Positions 1 through 6,325 of a stretch of 6,325 nucleotides of DNA are shown piece after piece; the stretch's first letter is position 1; every line of letters starts with the position of its first letter. The position numbers were made by a program, and so were the translations under genes. A model generated the notes under the pieces. It had not been told where the DNA came from and searched no databases. It saw only the letters and a program-made list of their open reading frames with translations. The stretch is from Altererythrobacter sp. (GTDB taxonomy: Bacteria; Pseudomonadota; Alphaproteobacteria; Sphingomonadales; Sphingomonadaceae): contig WTKI01000082.1 of the NCBI GenBank assembly GCA_011524425.1, positions 1 through 6,325 on the forward strand, in the 5' to 3' direction.

Positions 1-1
1 A

Positions 2-82
2 TGGGCTGATGGGTTAACCTTCTACCCAATTTCGAGGTGGGAAGCAGAATTTCTTGCCGGTAACAGGTCGCATCGGTTTTGA
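2..82 (+). CDS. Possible 3' end of an upstream gene (partial, doubtful)
   Basis: One plus-strand frame is open from the left edge to a TGA at 80-82 and encodes about 26 residues. They include a stretch reading DGLTFYPISRWEAEFLAGN, which has the look of a real protein end. The stop lies 8 bases before the ATG of the next small gene, a spacing typical of an operon. An open frame of this length can occur by chance, and I recognise no family. It could equally be untranslated leader of the small gene. Confidence 0.2.
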   Translation, partial: WADGLTFYPISRWEAEFLAGNRSHRF

Positions 83-90
83 GACAGGCT

Positions 91-270
91 ATGACCCCTT
101 TCAATCTTGGGCGAACAATGATCGCGTTGGGCACAATCGGAGTTCCCTTGTGCCTTTGGCAATTGAATCAAGGGCGATTGCTTGAAGACACACCATACCT
201 CGGCACCCTATCATTGCTTGCCTTTGGCTCTTTTCTAGTATGGCGTTACCCGCGCAAGCCGGTCGACTGA
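91..270 (+). CDS. Small two-helix membrane protein, hypothetical
   Basis: This encodes 59 residues from the ATG at 91. An in-frame TTG at 79 would add four residues. I do not recognise a family. Two hydrophobic stretches are visible, at about residues 9-25 (TMIALGTIGVPLCLWQL) and 36-51 (YLGTLSLLAFGSFLVW). A short polar loop, NQGRLLEDTP, separates them. Arg8 precedes the first helix and the tail RYPRKPVD is basic, so by the positive-inside rule both ends should be cytoplasmic, giving an inner-membrane hairpin. GAGACAGG just before the ATG is a weak and rather close ribosome-binding match. The gene converges on the SDR gene across an 88-base gap. The function is unknown. The hydrophobic pattern supports a real protein, but the short length leaves doubt. 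Confidence 0.5.
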   Translation: MTPFNLGRTMIALGTIGVPLCLWQLNQGRLLEDTPYLGTLSLLAFGSFLVWRYPRKPVD

Positions 271-358
271 CTTGAATTCAAAACTGATCAAGCGTTGATT
301 GAAATCAGCATCCCAAATTGGGTGGTTAGCGGACAAGCCTTTCTCCCGAAGCCAGATC

Positions 359-1105
359 TTATTCAGGGACCCGCTCTCCCTTCCAGTCGTAACAGCCGCC
401 TGATTGCTCAGGCACCAGGCCATCGATCACTCGCAGCAAGTTGGCCGCAGCATCCTCAGGCGAAGTCAGTTGCTCAGCAGGCAAGCCTGACTGAAACGGC
501 TCGCTTAGCCTTGTGTCCACCGTTCCAGGATGGAGCGAGACAACAACTGCATCCTTGTGCGTCCGGCCAAGTTCAATTGACCAATTGCGCACCAGCATGT
601 TGAGTGCCGCTTTGCTTGCGCGATAGCTGTGCCACCCGCCAATCCGGTTGTCGCTGATCGAACCTACTCTTGCAGATAACACCGCGAAGACCGCCCTACC
701 CTGGCGCGGGAACAGCGGCAGCATATGCTTGGCGATAAGTGCAGGACCGACAGTGTTCAGGCGTAGCGCTTGCTCCATCGCGGCTACATCAAGGCGTTTG
801 TAACTGCGCTCTGGCCCTGTTCCATCCGGCAATGTCAAAGCCCCTGTTGCAACCACAACCAATTGCGGGGGATCATCGCGCATCTTGTCTGCAGCTGCCT
901 CAATGCTGTCTTCATCGGTCAAATCAAAGGCAAAGGGAACGGTGAGGTGTGGTGCCGCAGCCTTGCCCTTTCGCGACCCTGCAAAAATGCGCTCTATGCC
1001 CCTTTCCGCAAGCGCTTCGCACAGAGCCGAGCCGATCCCGCCGGATGCGCCAAAAACAGCTGCGGATTGCAGCCAGCCAGCATCGCTATGTCCTACATCA
1101 TTCAT
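359..1105 (-). CDS. SDR-family NAD(P)-dependent oxidoreductase, C-factor (CsgA)-like
   Basis: This is a short-chain dehydrogenase of 248 residues from the ATG at 1105, a typical length for classical SDRs. The Rossmann nucleotide-binding motif GASGGIG lies at residues 19-25. The catalytic YRASK gives Tyr161 and Lys165, with Ser144 (in VLSARVGSIS) as the likely third residue. LNTVGP near residue 117 holds the usual active-site Asn. HPGTVDT (192-198) and a C-terminal Gly-Cys-Tyr-Asp-Trp-Lys-Gly stretch resemble the C-factor-like subgroup. The protein is probably cytosolic and the substrate cannot be told. A TTG at 1168 in the same frame would add 21 residues. It has no clear ribosome-binding site, and the extension lies outside the Rossmann fold, so I prefer the ATG. 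The gene stands alone, divergent from sdhB and convergent with the small membrane protein. Family assignment is strong; subgroup is inferred. Confidence 0.9.
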   Translation of the reverse strand: MNDVGHSDAGWLQSAAVFGASGGIGSALCEALAERGIERIFAGSRKGKAAAPHLTVPFAFDLTDEDSIEAAADKMRDDPPQLVVVATGALTLPDGTGPERSYKRLDVAAMEQALRLNTVGPALIAKHMLPLFPRQGRAVFAVLSARVGSISDNRIGGWHSYRASKAALNMLVRNWSIELGRTHKDAVVVSLHPGTVDTRLSEPFQSGLPAEQLTSPEDAAANLLRVIDGLVPEQSGGCYDWKGERVPE

Positions 1106-1284
1106 ACCCGCTAGACGGTTGAAATGCGTGCTGAGTTCCGCCTCTTCCTTAGAATGTCTGAAGGTCAAATGTCAGGGCACGAGTTTTTGTTCTTGGACTG
1201 TGTGCCATTTGTCCCATTTCAGCTTCTGAGGCGTTCGCTTCGAAAGCACACAACGGGCCTCTCAAAACTCTCAACATAGCCCGC

Positions 1285-1312
1285 TTGCCTCATACGAAGG
1301 ACACGCTAGATA
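1285..1312 (+). promoter_or_regulatory. Candidate sigma-70-type promoter for the sdhB operon
   Basis: TTGCCT (1285-1290) is a good alphaproteobacterial -35 element. A 16-base spacer follows, then TAGATA (1307-1312), a mediocre -10 match. Transcription would start near 1319, giving a leader of under 30 bases before the sdhB ATG at 1346. This is the best pair I found in the divergent spacer, but the -10 is weak and there is no experimental support. Confidence 0.3.
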
Positions 1313-1345
1313 GGTCTGCAAACAAAGACGGGATTCACATCAGAC

Positions 1346-2128
1346 ATGGCTACTTTCACGCTTCCGGCCAATTCCAAGATCCGCAAAGACGGTAAAACGC
1401 ACAAGGCGGAAGGGGCAAAGCGCACTAAGACTTTCAAGATTTACCGCTTCGATCCCGATAGCGGCAAAAATCCCAGCTATGACAAGTTCGAGATTGATCT
1501 CGACAATTGCGGTCCCATGGTTCTTGACGCGCTGTTCAAGATCAAGAACGAGATTGACCCGACACTGACCTTCCGCCGCTCATGCCGTGAAGGGATTTGC
1601 GGGTCCTGCTCCATGAATATGAACGGCAAGAACGGTCTCGCTTGCACCACCGCGATTGAAGATCTCCCTGGCGAAGTTCGCATCACGCCGCTGCCGCATA
1701 TGGACGTGATCAAGGATCTGGTGCCGGACTTCACGCATTTCTATGCGCAATACGCATCGATCCGTCCTTGGCTGCAAACTGTTAGCACGACGCCAAGCGG
1801 CAAAGAGCGTTTGCAATCGCCTGAACAGCGCGAAAAGCTCGATGGCCTTTATGAATGCATCTTGTGTGCATGCTGCTCGACCAGTTGCCCGTCTTACTGG
1901 TGGAATTCCGACAAATTCCTTGGCCCGGCCATTTTGCTGCAAGCCTATCGTTGGCTGGCTGACAGCCGCGACGAAATGACGGGGGAGCGGCTCGATCAGC
2001 TCGAAGATCCTTTCCGTCTCTATCGCTGTCACACGATCATGAACTGCGCGAATGTGTGTCCAAAGGGACTGAGCCCTGCCAAAGCGATTGCGGAAACCAA
2101 GAAGATGATGGCCGAACGGGCGATCTGA
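1346..2128 (+). CDS. sdhB: Succinate dehydrogenase iron-sulfur subunit
   Basis: SdhB, 260 residues, the usual alphaproteobacterial length. It is the electron-transfer subunit of respiratory complex II on the cytoplasmic face of the inner membrane, passing electrons from SdhA-bound FAD to ubiquinone. The N-terminal ferredoxin domain binds [2Fe-2S] through Cys80, Cys85, Cys88 and Cys100 (motif CREGICGSC). The C-terminal domain has [11 protein letters not shown] and [14 protein letters not shown]. By alignment with E. coli SdhB, Cys171, 174, 177 and 238 hold [4Fe-4S] and Cys181, 228 and 234 hold [3Fe-4S]. Trp186 and His229 match the conserved quinone-site residues. All key residues are intact. 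The ATG at 1346 has only a weak GGGA 12 bases upstream. No sdhC, sdhD or sdhA lies before it; instead the gene heads an operon with a thioesterase and zapE. Identification is near certain. Confidence 0.98.
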   Translation: MATFTLPANSKIRKDGKTHKAEGAKRTKTFKIYRFDPDSGKNPSYDKFEIDLDNCGPMVLDALFKIKNEIDPTLTFRRSCREGICGSCSMNMNGKNGLACTTAIEDLPGEVRITPLPHMDVIKDLVPDFTHFYAQYASIRPWLQTVSTTPSGKERLQSPEQREKLDGLYECILCACCSTSCPSYWWNSDKFLGPAILLQAYRWLADSRDEMTGERLDQLEDPFRLYRCHTIMNCANVCPKGLSPAKAIAETKKMMAERAI

Positions 2129-2139
2129 TCGCGCGCCTT

Positions 2140-2601
2140 GTGCTTAAAGACGACGTTTTCGATCATCGGCCGGATCCGGAAAACCCGGGCTGGCATCTTT
2201 GGAATTTGAAGGACGAGACGCTCTTCAATGGCGCGGTTATGGGCAAACTCATCACGCGCAAGGAAGCTGCGTCATGCCGCCTGCGCATGTTTCCCGAGCG
2301 CAAGCATGAAAACCTTCAAGGCAACATCCATGGGGCAGTGACACTCGGCTTGATCGATATCGCTCTGTTTTCAACCATGCATGTAGTGGGCACAGGCAAT
2401 GCCGGTCCATCTGTTACTTTGGAACTCTCTACGCAGTTTATCGGCGGCGGCGATCCCAAACGGCCGCTGGATGCGGTAACGGAAATCATGCGCGAAACGG
2501 GCCGGTTGGTTTTTGTGCGCGGCGAAGTCGTGCAGGATGAAGACCGCATAGCGGCCTATAGCGGTATCATTCGCAAGTTCGCTGCGCCGAAAGAGGCTTG
2601 A
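2140..2601 (+). CDS. PaaI-family hotdog thioesterase
   Basis: A single hotdog-fold domain of the PaaI/acyl-CoA thioesterase type, 153 residues from a GTG at 2140. Members hydrolyse acyl- or aryl-CoA thioesters in the cytosol; the substrate here is unknown. The diagnostic stretch ENLQGNIHGAVTLGLIDIA has the family's N-x-x-G-x-x-HG-x(7)-D pattern, with His64, Gly65 and Asp73 (GTG numbering). The later strand LELSTQFIG and the closing strands are also typical. The start is unclear. The frame contains no ATG near the beginning. A GTG at 2056 would give 181 residues but overlap sdhB by 73 bases, and CTG at 2125 touches the sdhB stop. None has a convincing ribosome-binding site. I chose 2140 because the residues before it are mostly out-of-frame sdhB sequence, although DLIARL just upstream could be genuine. 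Its stop abuts the zapE ATG. Confidence 0.85.
   Translation: MLKDDVFDHRPDPENPGWHLWNLKDETLFNGAVMGKLITRKEAASCRLRMFPERKHENLQGNIHGAVTLGLIDIALFSTMHVVGTGNAGPSVTLELSTQFIGGGDPKRPLDAVTEIMRETGRLVFVRGEVVQDEDRIAAYSGIIRKFAAPKEA
2590..2596 (+). promoter_or_regulatory. Ribosome-binding site of zapE
   Basis: AAAGAGG lies inside the last codons of the thioesterase gene, 5 bases before the zapE ATG. The junction reads TGAATG, so the stop of one gene directly touches the start of the next. This fixes the zapE start and suggests coupled translation. Confidence 0.6.
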
Positions 2602-3732
2602 ATGAGCAGCATGCTCGCCCGGTACGAGCGTTTGATCGAAGCGGGTGAATTGCGCGAAGACGCCGATCAGAGACGCGCTGCAGCCCGCTTGGATGCGCTG
2701 CAAAAAGAGCTCGAAAGCCAGCGTCCGGGCGGCTTACTCGGCCAGTTCTTCGGCAGAAAGGCGCCCAATCCGCGCGGTGTTTACATGTGGGGCGGCGTCG
2801 GGCGCGGGAAGTCCATGCTGATGGATCTGTTCGTCGAAACCCTCAGCATCGAAGAAAAGCGCCGCGTGCACTTTCACGCCTTCATGCTGGAAGTCGACCA
2901 GATGATGCGGGAGGCACGCCAAAGCGATCCCGGCGATCCCATTGCAAAGGTTGCAAAGCTGATAAGCGAGGATGTTCGCTGTCTCGCCTTTGACGAGATG
3001 GTGGTCAACAATACCGCCGATGCGGCAATCATGGCCCGGTTGTTCACTGCGCTGATGGTCGAAGAGCAAGTGACTATTGTCACGACCAGTAACCGCCCGC
3101 CCAAGGATCTGTATAAGGATGGCCTCAACCGCTCGCTTTTCCTGCCATTCATCGAACTTGTAGAAGAGCAGCTGGATATTGTCCCTCTGGATGGACCGGT
3201 TGATTACAGACTTGAACGCTTAGGCGGGATCGATAGCTGGAATGCCCCTTTCGGCGATGCAGCAACATCCAAAGCGCGCGAGGCTTTCTTCCGATTGACG
3301 GATTACGATCCTCAAGATGCAGAGCATGTCCCTAGCGCTGAGCTGGACCTGGGTGGTGGACGAAAATTGCATGTCCCCAAGAGCCTCAAAGGCGTCGCTG
3401 TGTTCAGCTTTAAGAAGCTTTGCGCGGACAATCGCGGCGCAGCAGACTATCTGGCGATTGCGCGCAGCTATCACACGGTCATTCTCGTAGGCATCCCAAT
3501 GATGGGGCCGGAAAACCGCAATGAAGCGATCCGCTTCACGAAGTTGATTGATGCACTCTACGAAATGCGGGTGAAGCTGTTTGTGACCGCTCAGGCGCAG
3601 CCGGAAGCGCTCTATACATCCGGCGATGGGAGCTTTGAGTTTGAGCGCACCGTTAGCCGCTTGATGGAAATGCAAAGCGCCGAATACATGGCGCTGGGCC
3701 ATGGCATTGATGCCGATAAGATGTCAGACTAA
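2602..3732 (+). CDS. zapE: AFG1/ZapE-family ATPase (cell division protein ZapE)
   Basis: A P-loop ATPase of 376 residues, the normal length for the ZapE/AFG1 family. In E. coli, ZapE associates with FtsZ and constricting Z-rings; the mitochondrial relative AFG1/LACE1 takes part in respiratory-complex quality control. Walker A is GGVGRGKS (residues 64-71, with Lys70 and Ser71). Walker B is CLAFDE, ending at Asp131 and Glu132. TTSNRPP (161-167) is the sensor-1 region, followed by the family signature DLYKDGLNRSLFLPFIEL. The C-terminal portion carries the conserved VFSFKKLC and the IPMMGPENRNEAIRF region. After Walker B it reads MVVNNTADAAIM, where E. coli-type proteins have F-x-V-x-D-I-x-DAM. 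The protein should be cytosolic or peripheral to the membrane. It is the last gene of the sdhB operon, and its final 9 bases overlap the convergent decarboxylase gene. Confidence 0.94.
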   Translation: MSSMLARYERLIEAGELREDADQRRAAARLDALQKELESQRPGGLLGQFFGRKAPNPRGVYMWGGVGRGKSMLMDLFVETLSIEEKRRVHFHAFMLEVDQMMREARQSDPGDPIAKVAKLISEDVRCLAFDEMVVNNTADAAIMARLFTALMVEEQVTIVTTSNRPPKDLYKDGLNRSLFLPFIELVEEQLDIVPLDGPVDYRLERLGGIDSWNAPFGDAATSKAREAFFRLTDYDPQDAEHVPSAELDLGGGRKLHVPKSLKGVAVFSFKKLCADNRGAADYLAIARSYHTVILVGIPMMGPENRNEAIRFTKLIDALYEMRVKLFVTAQAQPEALYTSGDGSFEFERTVSRLMEMQSAEYMALGHGIDADKMSD

Positions 3733-4956
3733 CAGCTCGCCTGCAGGGCCATGCCCAAGGAAATTGGCCGGAGACGCGCTTGCTCCGTAAGCACCAGCAC
3801 AAAACACAGCGACAATATCTCCCACATCAGCTCGCGGAAGCTCAGCTTTGTCTGCGAGCCGATCAAGCGGCGTACACAAGCAGCCGACAACATTGGCCAC
3901 TTCGTCCCGCTCTGCGTCAAATCGGCTTGCGATCGCGACTGGATAATTGCGGCGCACAACCGTGCCGAAATTGCCGGAGGCAGCGAGTTGATGATGCAAC
4001 CCTCCGTCGGTCACGAGATAGGTGACGCCGTGGCTTACCTTACGGTCAACTATGCGCGTGAGATAAACGCCTGCTTCACCGACAAGAAAACGCCCAAGTT
4101 CCAGACAAAGCTCTGTCTTGGCCAGCTCTGGCGGCAAATTTGATATCGCTTCTGTCAGCGCAGCGCCCAGTGCATGCAGGTCAAGCGGTTCATCGCCCGG
4201 GAAATAGGGTATGCCAAAGCCGCCACCCATATTGAGCTTAGGCAAAGGTACACCGATTTCACCTGATAGCCGCGCAGCAAGCGCGATCACATTGCTCTGC
4301 GCTTCGATCACCGCGTCTGCGTTAAGGGCTTGGCTGCCAGTGAAAATGTGCAGGCCGCGCCATTCAGCCCCCGCTTTGATCAGATGACTCGCCAAAGCCG
4401 GTACGCGCTCAGCATCTATGCCGAAGGGCTTTGCTCCTCCACCCATTTTCATGCCAGAGCCGCGCAGCTCGAAGTCAGGGTTCACGCGGATTGCGACGCG
4501 CGGCGTAATGTCCAGCTTCTTCGCGATGGCGAGCGTGCGCTCCGCTTCCCCTTCACTCTCGCAATTCAGCGTAACACCTGCCCTAACCGCTGCTTCGAGT
4601 TCATCATCTCGCTTGCCAGGCCCTGCAAAGCTGACCCGCGCCATGTCGATACCCTGGCTTTGAAGCAAAGCCATCTCGCCCGATGACGCGATATCAAATC
4701 CGTCAGCCAAGCCCGCCATATGTTCAACCACTGGCGCAAAGGGATTGGCTTTGACCGCATAGTTCACACCAATCCGTTCCGGCAACACCGCTCGCAATTC
4801 CGCCATGCGCGCATCCAGTTGGTCGCGGGCATAGACAAACAAAGGCGTTCGCCCCGCGCGTTCAACCAGAGCGGAGACTGTCTCGCCGCCGATCACCAGC
4901 TCTCCGTCACGCGCTGTAAAGCCTGCCGGAATAGGGCCAAGCGCTTTGGGCTTCAT
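3724..4956 (-). CDS. PLP-dependent decarboxylase, exosortase A system-associated type
   Basis: A fold-type III pyridoxal-phosphate enzyme of 410 residues in the diaminopimelate/ornithine decarboxylase superfamily. The N-terminal barrel has YAVKAN with the PLP-binding Lys69, FDIASSGE (87-94), GLHIFTGSQ (201-209) with His203, and the phosphate-binding loop MGGGFGIPY. The C-terminal domain has LELGRFLVG (DapDC-like enzymes have EPGR), TDGGLHHQ, GCLCTPLD with the probable active-site Cys361, and FCAGAYGASAS with Tyr390. Ordinary LysA contains similar motifs. The KGSGMKMGGG-like stretch (here RGSGMKMGGG) and the adjacent AMP-forming ligase favour the exosortase A-associated decarboxylase, whose substrate is not established to my knowledge. 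The start is well set: AAGGAG 8 bases upstream, and an ATGA overlap with the ligase stop. Biosynthetic lysA is the main alternative. Confidence 0.88.
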   Translation of the reverse strand: MKPKALGPIPAGFTARDGELVIGGETVSALVERAGRTPLFVYARDQLDARMAELRAVLPERIGVNYAVKANPFAPVVEHMAGLADGFDIASSGEMALLQSQGIDMARVSFAGPGKRDDELEAAVRAGVTLNCESEGEAERTLAIAKKLDITPRVAIRVNPDFELRGSGMKMGGGAKPFGIDAERVPALASHLIKAGAEWRGLHIFTGSQALNADAVIEAQSNVIALAARLSGEIGVPLPKLNMGGGFGIPYFPGDEPLDLHALGAALTEAISNLPPELAKTELCLELGRFLVGEAGVYLTRIVDRKVSHGVTYLVTDGGLHHQLAASGNFGTVVRRNYPVAIASRFDAERDEVANVVGCLCTPLDRLADKAELPRADVGDIVAVFCAGAYGASASPANFLGHGPAGELLV

Positions 4957-6325
4957 GCGGACAGCTCCTTAAGCAATGCGGTGCGGTCGATTTTGCCATT
5001 GGGGTTCAAAGGCATCGCATCTTTCCAATGGATTTGGGCTGGTTGCATGAAATTGGGCAGCTCTTTGCTGAGGAATTTCGGCAGCTTTTCTTCAAATCCA
5101 TCAACCCCTGGCTCTGCCCGCACAACCAAATGCACTGCGTGGCCCAATCGTTCATCCGGTAGCCCCAAGGCCACTGCCTCAGCCACCAACCCGCTCGCCA
5201 GCGCGCCCTCTTCCACTTCTTGCGGGCTGATGCGATTACCTGCGCTTTTGATCATCGCATCGCGCCGCGCAACAAAATAGAGCAAGCCGTTCGCCTCGCG
5301 CTTGACGCTGTCTCCAGACCACACTGCCGTTCCGCCATAGTCACTTGCCTTAGGCGCAGGCTTGAAACGCTTCGCCGTGCGCTCCGGGTCTTGCCAATAT
5401 CCTTGCGCAACCAAAGGCCCGCAATGAACCAGCTCGCCTTCCTGACCTGGCTCCGCGACATCACCGTTTTCATCGATCACCATGATTTCAGCGAAAGGAA
5501 TTGCGCGCCCCATTGAAGTAGGATGCTCATCGACGAGTTGCGGGTCGAGATAGGTCGAACGAAATGCTTCTGTCAGACCATACATCGGATAAAGGTCTGC
5601 TTCAGGGAAGATGCGCCTTAGGTCTGCCACTAGATCACGGGTGAGCGCGCCGCCGGAATTGGTCATACGCCGCATTTTTGAAACAGCTTCTTCGCTCCAA
5701 TCAAGCTCTGTCAGCTGCACCCAAAGCGGTGGGACGGCGGCAAGCGTCGTCACACCATGTTGAGCGCACGCCTTCATGACGTCGCGCGCAAACAGATAGT
5801 CTAGCGGCGCGACGCTGCCCCCTGCATACCAAGTCGAAAGCAGCTGGTTTTGCCCATAATCGAACGAAAGCGGCAAGACGCCCAGCGTCACATCATCGCT
5901 CGCAAGCTTTAGATAGTGCGCAACACTCACCGCACCGAGCCAGAGGTTCGCATGGCTCAAGACCACACCCTTGGGCCGTCCGGTTGAACCAGACGTATAA
6001 AGAATTGCAGCCAAATCATCCGGTTGCGCTTGAGACGGTGGGAGCCCGGCTTCCAGCTTGTAAGCCGCTTCAAGCGCATCATTTTCCAGCCAGGTGGAAC
6101 AATGGTCGGCAACATCACCAGCGTCCAAGCTGTTCATCCGCCCTTTGTTCGCGATCAGCATGCTCGCTCCGCTATCGCTCAGGATATGTGCCGCTTGCGC
6201 ACGCTTGAGCAGAGGGTTGATCGGGACATGCACCAGGCCAGCGCGCGGCGCAGCCAAAGGCAGCAGGCAGGTAAGCTCACCCTTGGCATCCCAACTGGCA
6301 ACCCTTGCCCCGCTCTCCGGAATTT
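4953..6325 (-). CDS. AMP-forming acyl-CoA ligase, exosortase A system-associated type (5' end off window)
   Basis: An adenylate-forming enzyme of the ANL superfamily, about 456 residues visible. The frame stays open to the right edge, so the start lies outside; the TTG near 6257 is only an internal Leu codon. Family members activate a carboxylic acid as acyl-AMP, then transfer it to CoA or another thiol. In order from the visible N-terminus are HVPINPLL, the P-loop YTSGSTGRPKG (5967-5999), MYGLTEAFRS (A5), WSGDSVKREANGLLYFVARRD (A7/A8) and PLNPNGKIDR with the catalytic Lys at 4992-4994. The full protein should be a little over 500 residues, so only the N-terminal tip is missing. HVPINPLLKRAQ and the following decarboxylase fit the exosortase A-associated ligase subfamily. 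Its substrate is not known to me. A general fatty-acid or aryl-CoA ligase is the alternative. Confidence 0.92.
   Translation of the reverse strand, partial: IPESGARVASWDAKGELTCLLPLAAPRAGLVHVPINPLLKRAQAAHILSDSGASMLIANKGRMNSLDAGDVADHCSTWLENDALEAAYKLEAGLPPSQAQPDDLAAILYTSGSTGRPKGVVLSHANLWLGAVSVAHYLKLASDDVTLGVLPLSFDYGQNQLLSTWYAGGSVAPLDYLFARDVMKACAQHGVTTLAAVPPLWVQLTELDWSEEAVSKMRRMTNSGGALTRDLVADLRRIFPEADLYPMYGLTEAFRSTYLDPQLVDEHPTSMGRAIPFAEIMVIDENGDVAEPGQEGELVHCGPLVAQGYWQDPERTAKRFKPAPKASDYGGTAVWSGDSVKREANGLLYFVARRDAMIKSAGNRISPQEVEEGALASGLVAEAVALGLPDERLGHAVHLVVRAEPGVDGFEEKLPKFLSKELPNFMQPAQIHWKDAMPLNPNGKIDRTALLKELSA
4965..4970 (-). promoter_or_regulatory. Ribosome-binding site of the decarboxylase
   Basis: On the minus strand a perfect AAGGAG sits inside the end of the ligase gene, 8 bases before the decarboxylase ATG. 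It confirms the ATG at 4956 and, with the ATGA stop-start overlap, points to coupled translation of the two enzymes. Confidence 0.75.

Noticed and set aside
14..35. TTAACC half-site near the left edge, considered as a CtrA-type binding site
   Set aside because: A second TTAA half at the required 7-base spacing is missing.
272..308. Perfect palindrome TTGAATTCAA and a weak CTGAT/ATCAG pairing between the two convergent genes at the left, considered as a shared terminator
   Set aside because: The stems are short and AT-rich, the loops are long or absent, and no U-tract follows on either strand.
1193..1221. TTGGAC followed after 17 bases by ATTTCA, considered as a second sdhB promoter
   Set aside because: The -10 match is poor and the position is farther from sdhB than the TTGCCT/TAGATA pair.
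1580..2032. Minus-strand open frame of 150 codons within sdhB
   Set aside because: It is a shadow of sdhB, which has every iron-sulfur ligand in place; the antisense translation shows no family features.
3703..3756. Short inverted repeats GGCAT/ATGCC, CCTGCAGG and GGGC/GCCC at the zapE-decarboxylase junction, considered as terminators
   Set aside because: Stems are only 4-5 base pairs, they lie inside coding sequence, and there is no run of T on either strand.
4720..5280. Long open frame of 186 codons on the plus strand, opposite the ligase and decarboxylase
   Set aside because: It lies antisense to two genes with complete family motifs, and its translation is rich in Arg, Ser and Cys with no recognisable domain.

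Overview
The window looks like ordinary chromosome of an alphaproteobacterium, most likely from the order Sphingomonadales (Erythrobacter/Sphingomonas type). This is inferred from three things: an alphaproteobacterial-style SdhB, a ZapE with the sequence FDEMVVNN after Walker B, and a pair of genes of the exosortase A (XrtA/PEP-CTERM) polysaccharide system. G+C looks moderate, in the mid-fifties per cent by eye. No tRNA, rRNA, CRISPR array, insertion sequence or phage gene was seen.

Layout. At the left edge there may be the last codons of an upstream gene (2-82), followed by a small two-helix membrane protein on the plus strand (91-270). Facing it is an SDR-family oxidoreductase of the C-factor type on the minus strand (359-1105). 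A divergent spacer of about 240 bp carries the probable promoter of a compact plus-strand operon: sdhB (succinate dehydrogenase iron-sulfur subunit, all eleven ligand cysteines present), a PaaI-like hotdog thioesterase, and zapE (AFG1-type ATPase). The three genes are nearly contiguous.

A second operon runs on the minus strand from the right edge back to 3724. It starts with an AMP-forming acyl-CoA ligase whose N-terminus lies beyond the window. A fold-type III PLP-dependent decarboxylase of the diaminopimelate/ornithine decarboxylase superfamily follows, with a 4-base ATGA overlap. Both resemble the ligase and decarboxylase that accompany exosortase A. The last codons of zapE and of the decarboxylase overlap tail to tail by 9 bases, so the two operons have no space between them for a dedicated terminator.

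How the genes work together. SdhB carries electrons from the flavin of SdhA to ubiquinone in the TCA cycle and respiratory chain. The thioesterase and ZapE are probably co-transcribed with it, but no mechanistic link is visible. The ligase and decarboxylase very likely act in one small pathway linked to exopolysaccharide or PEP-CTERM surface biogenesis. Its substrate is unknown to me, and this pair is the most interesting part of the window. The rest of such a locus (acyl carrier protein, hydrolases, exosortase, glycosyltransferases) would be expected beyond the right edge.
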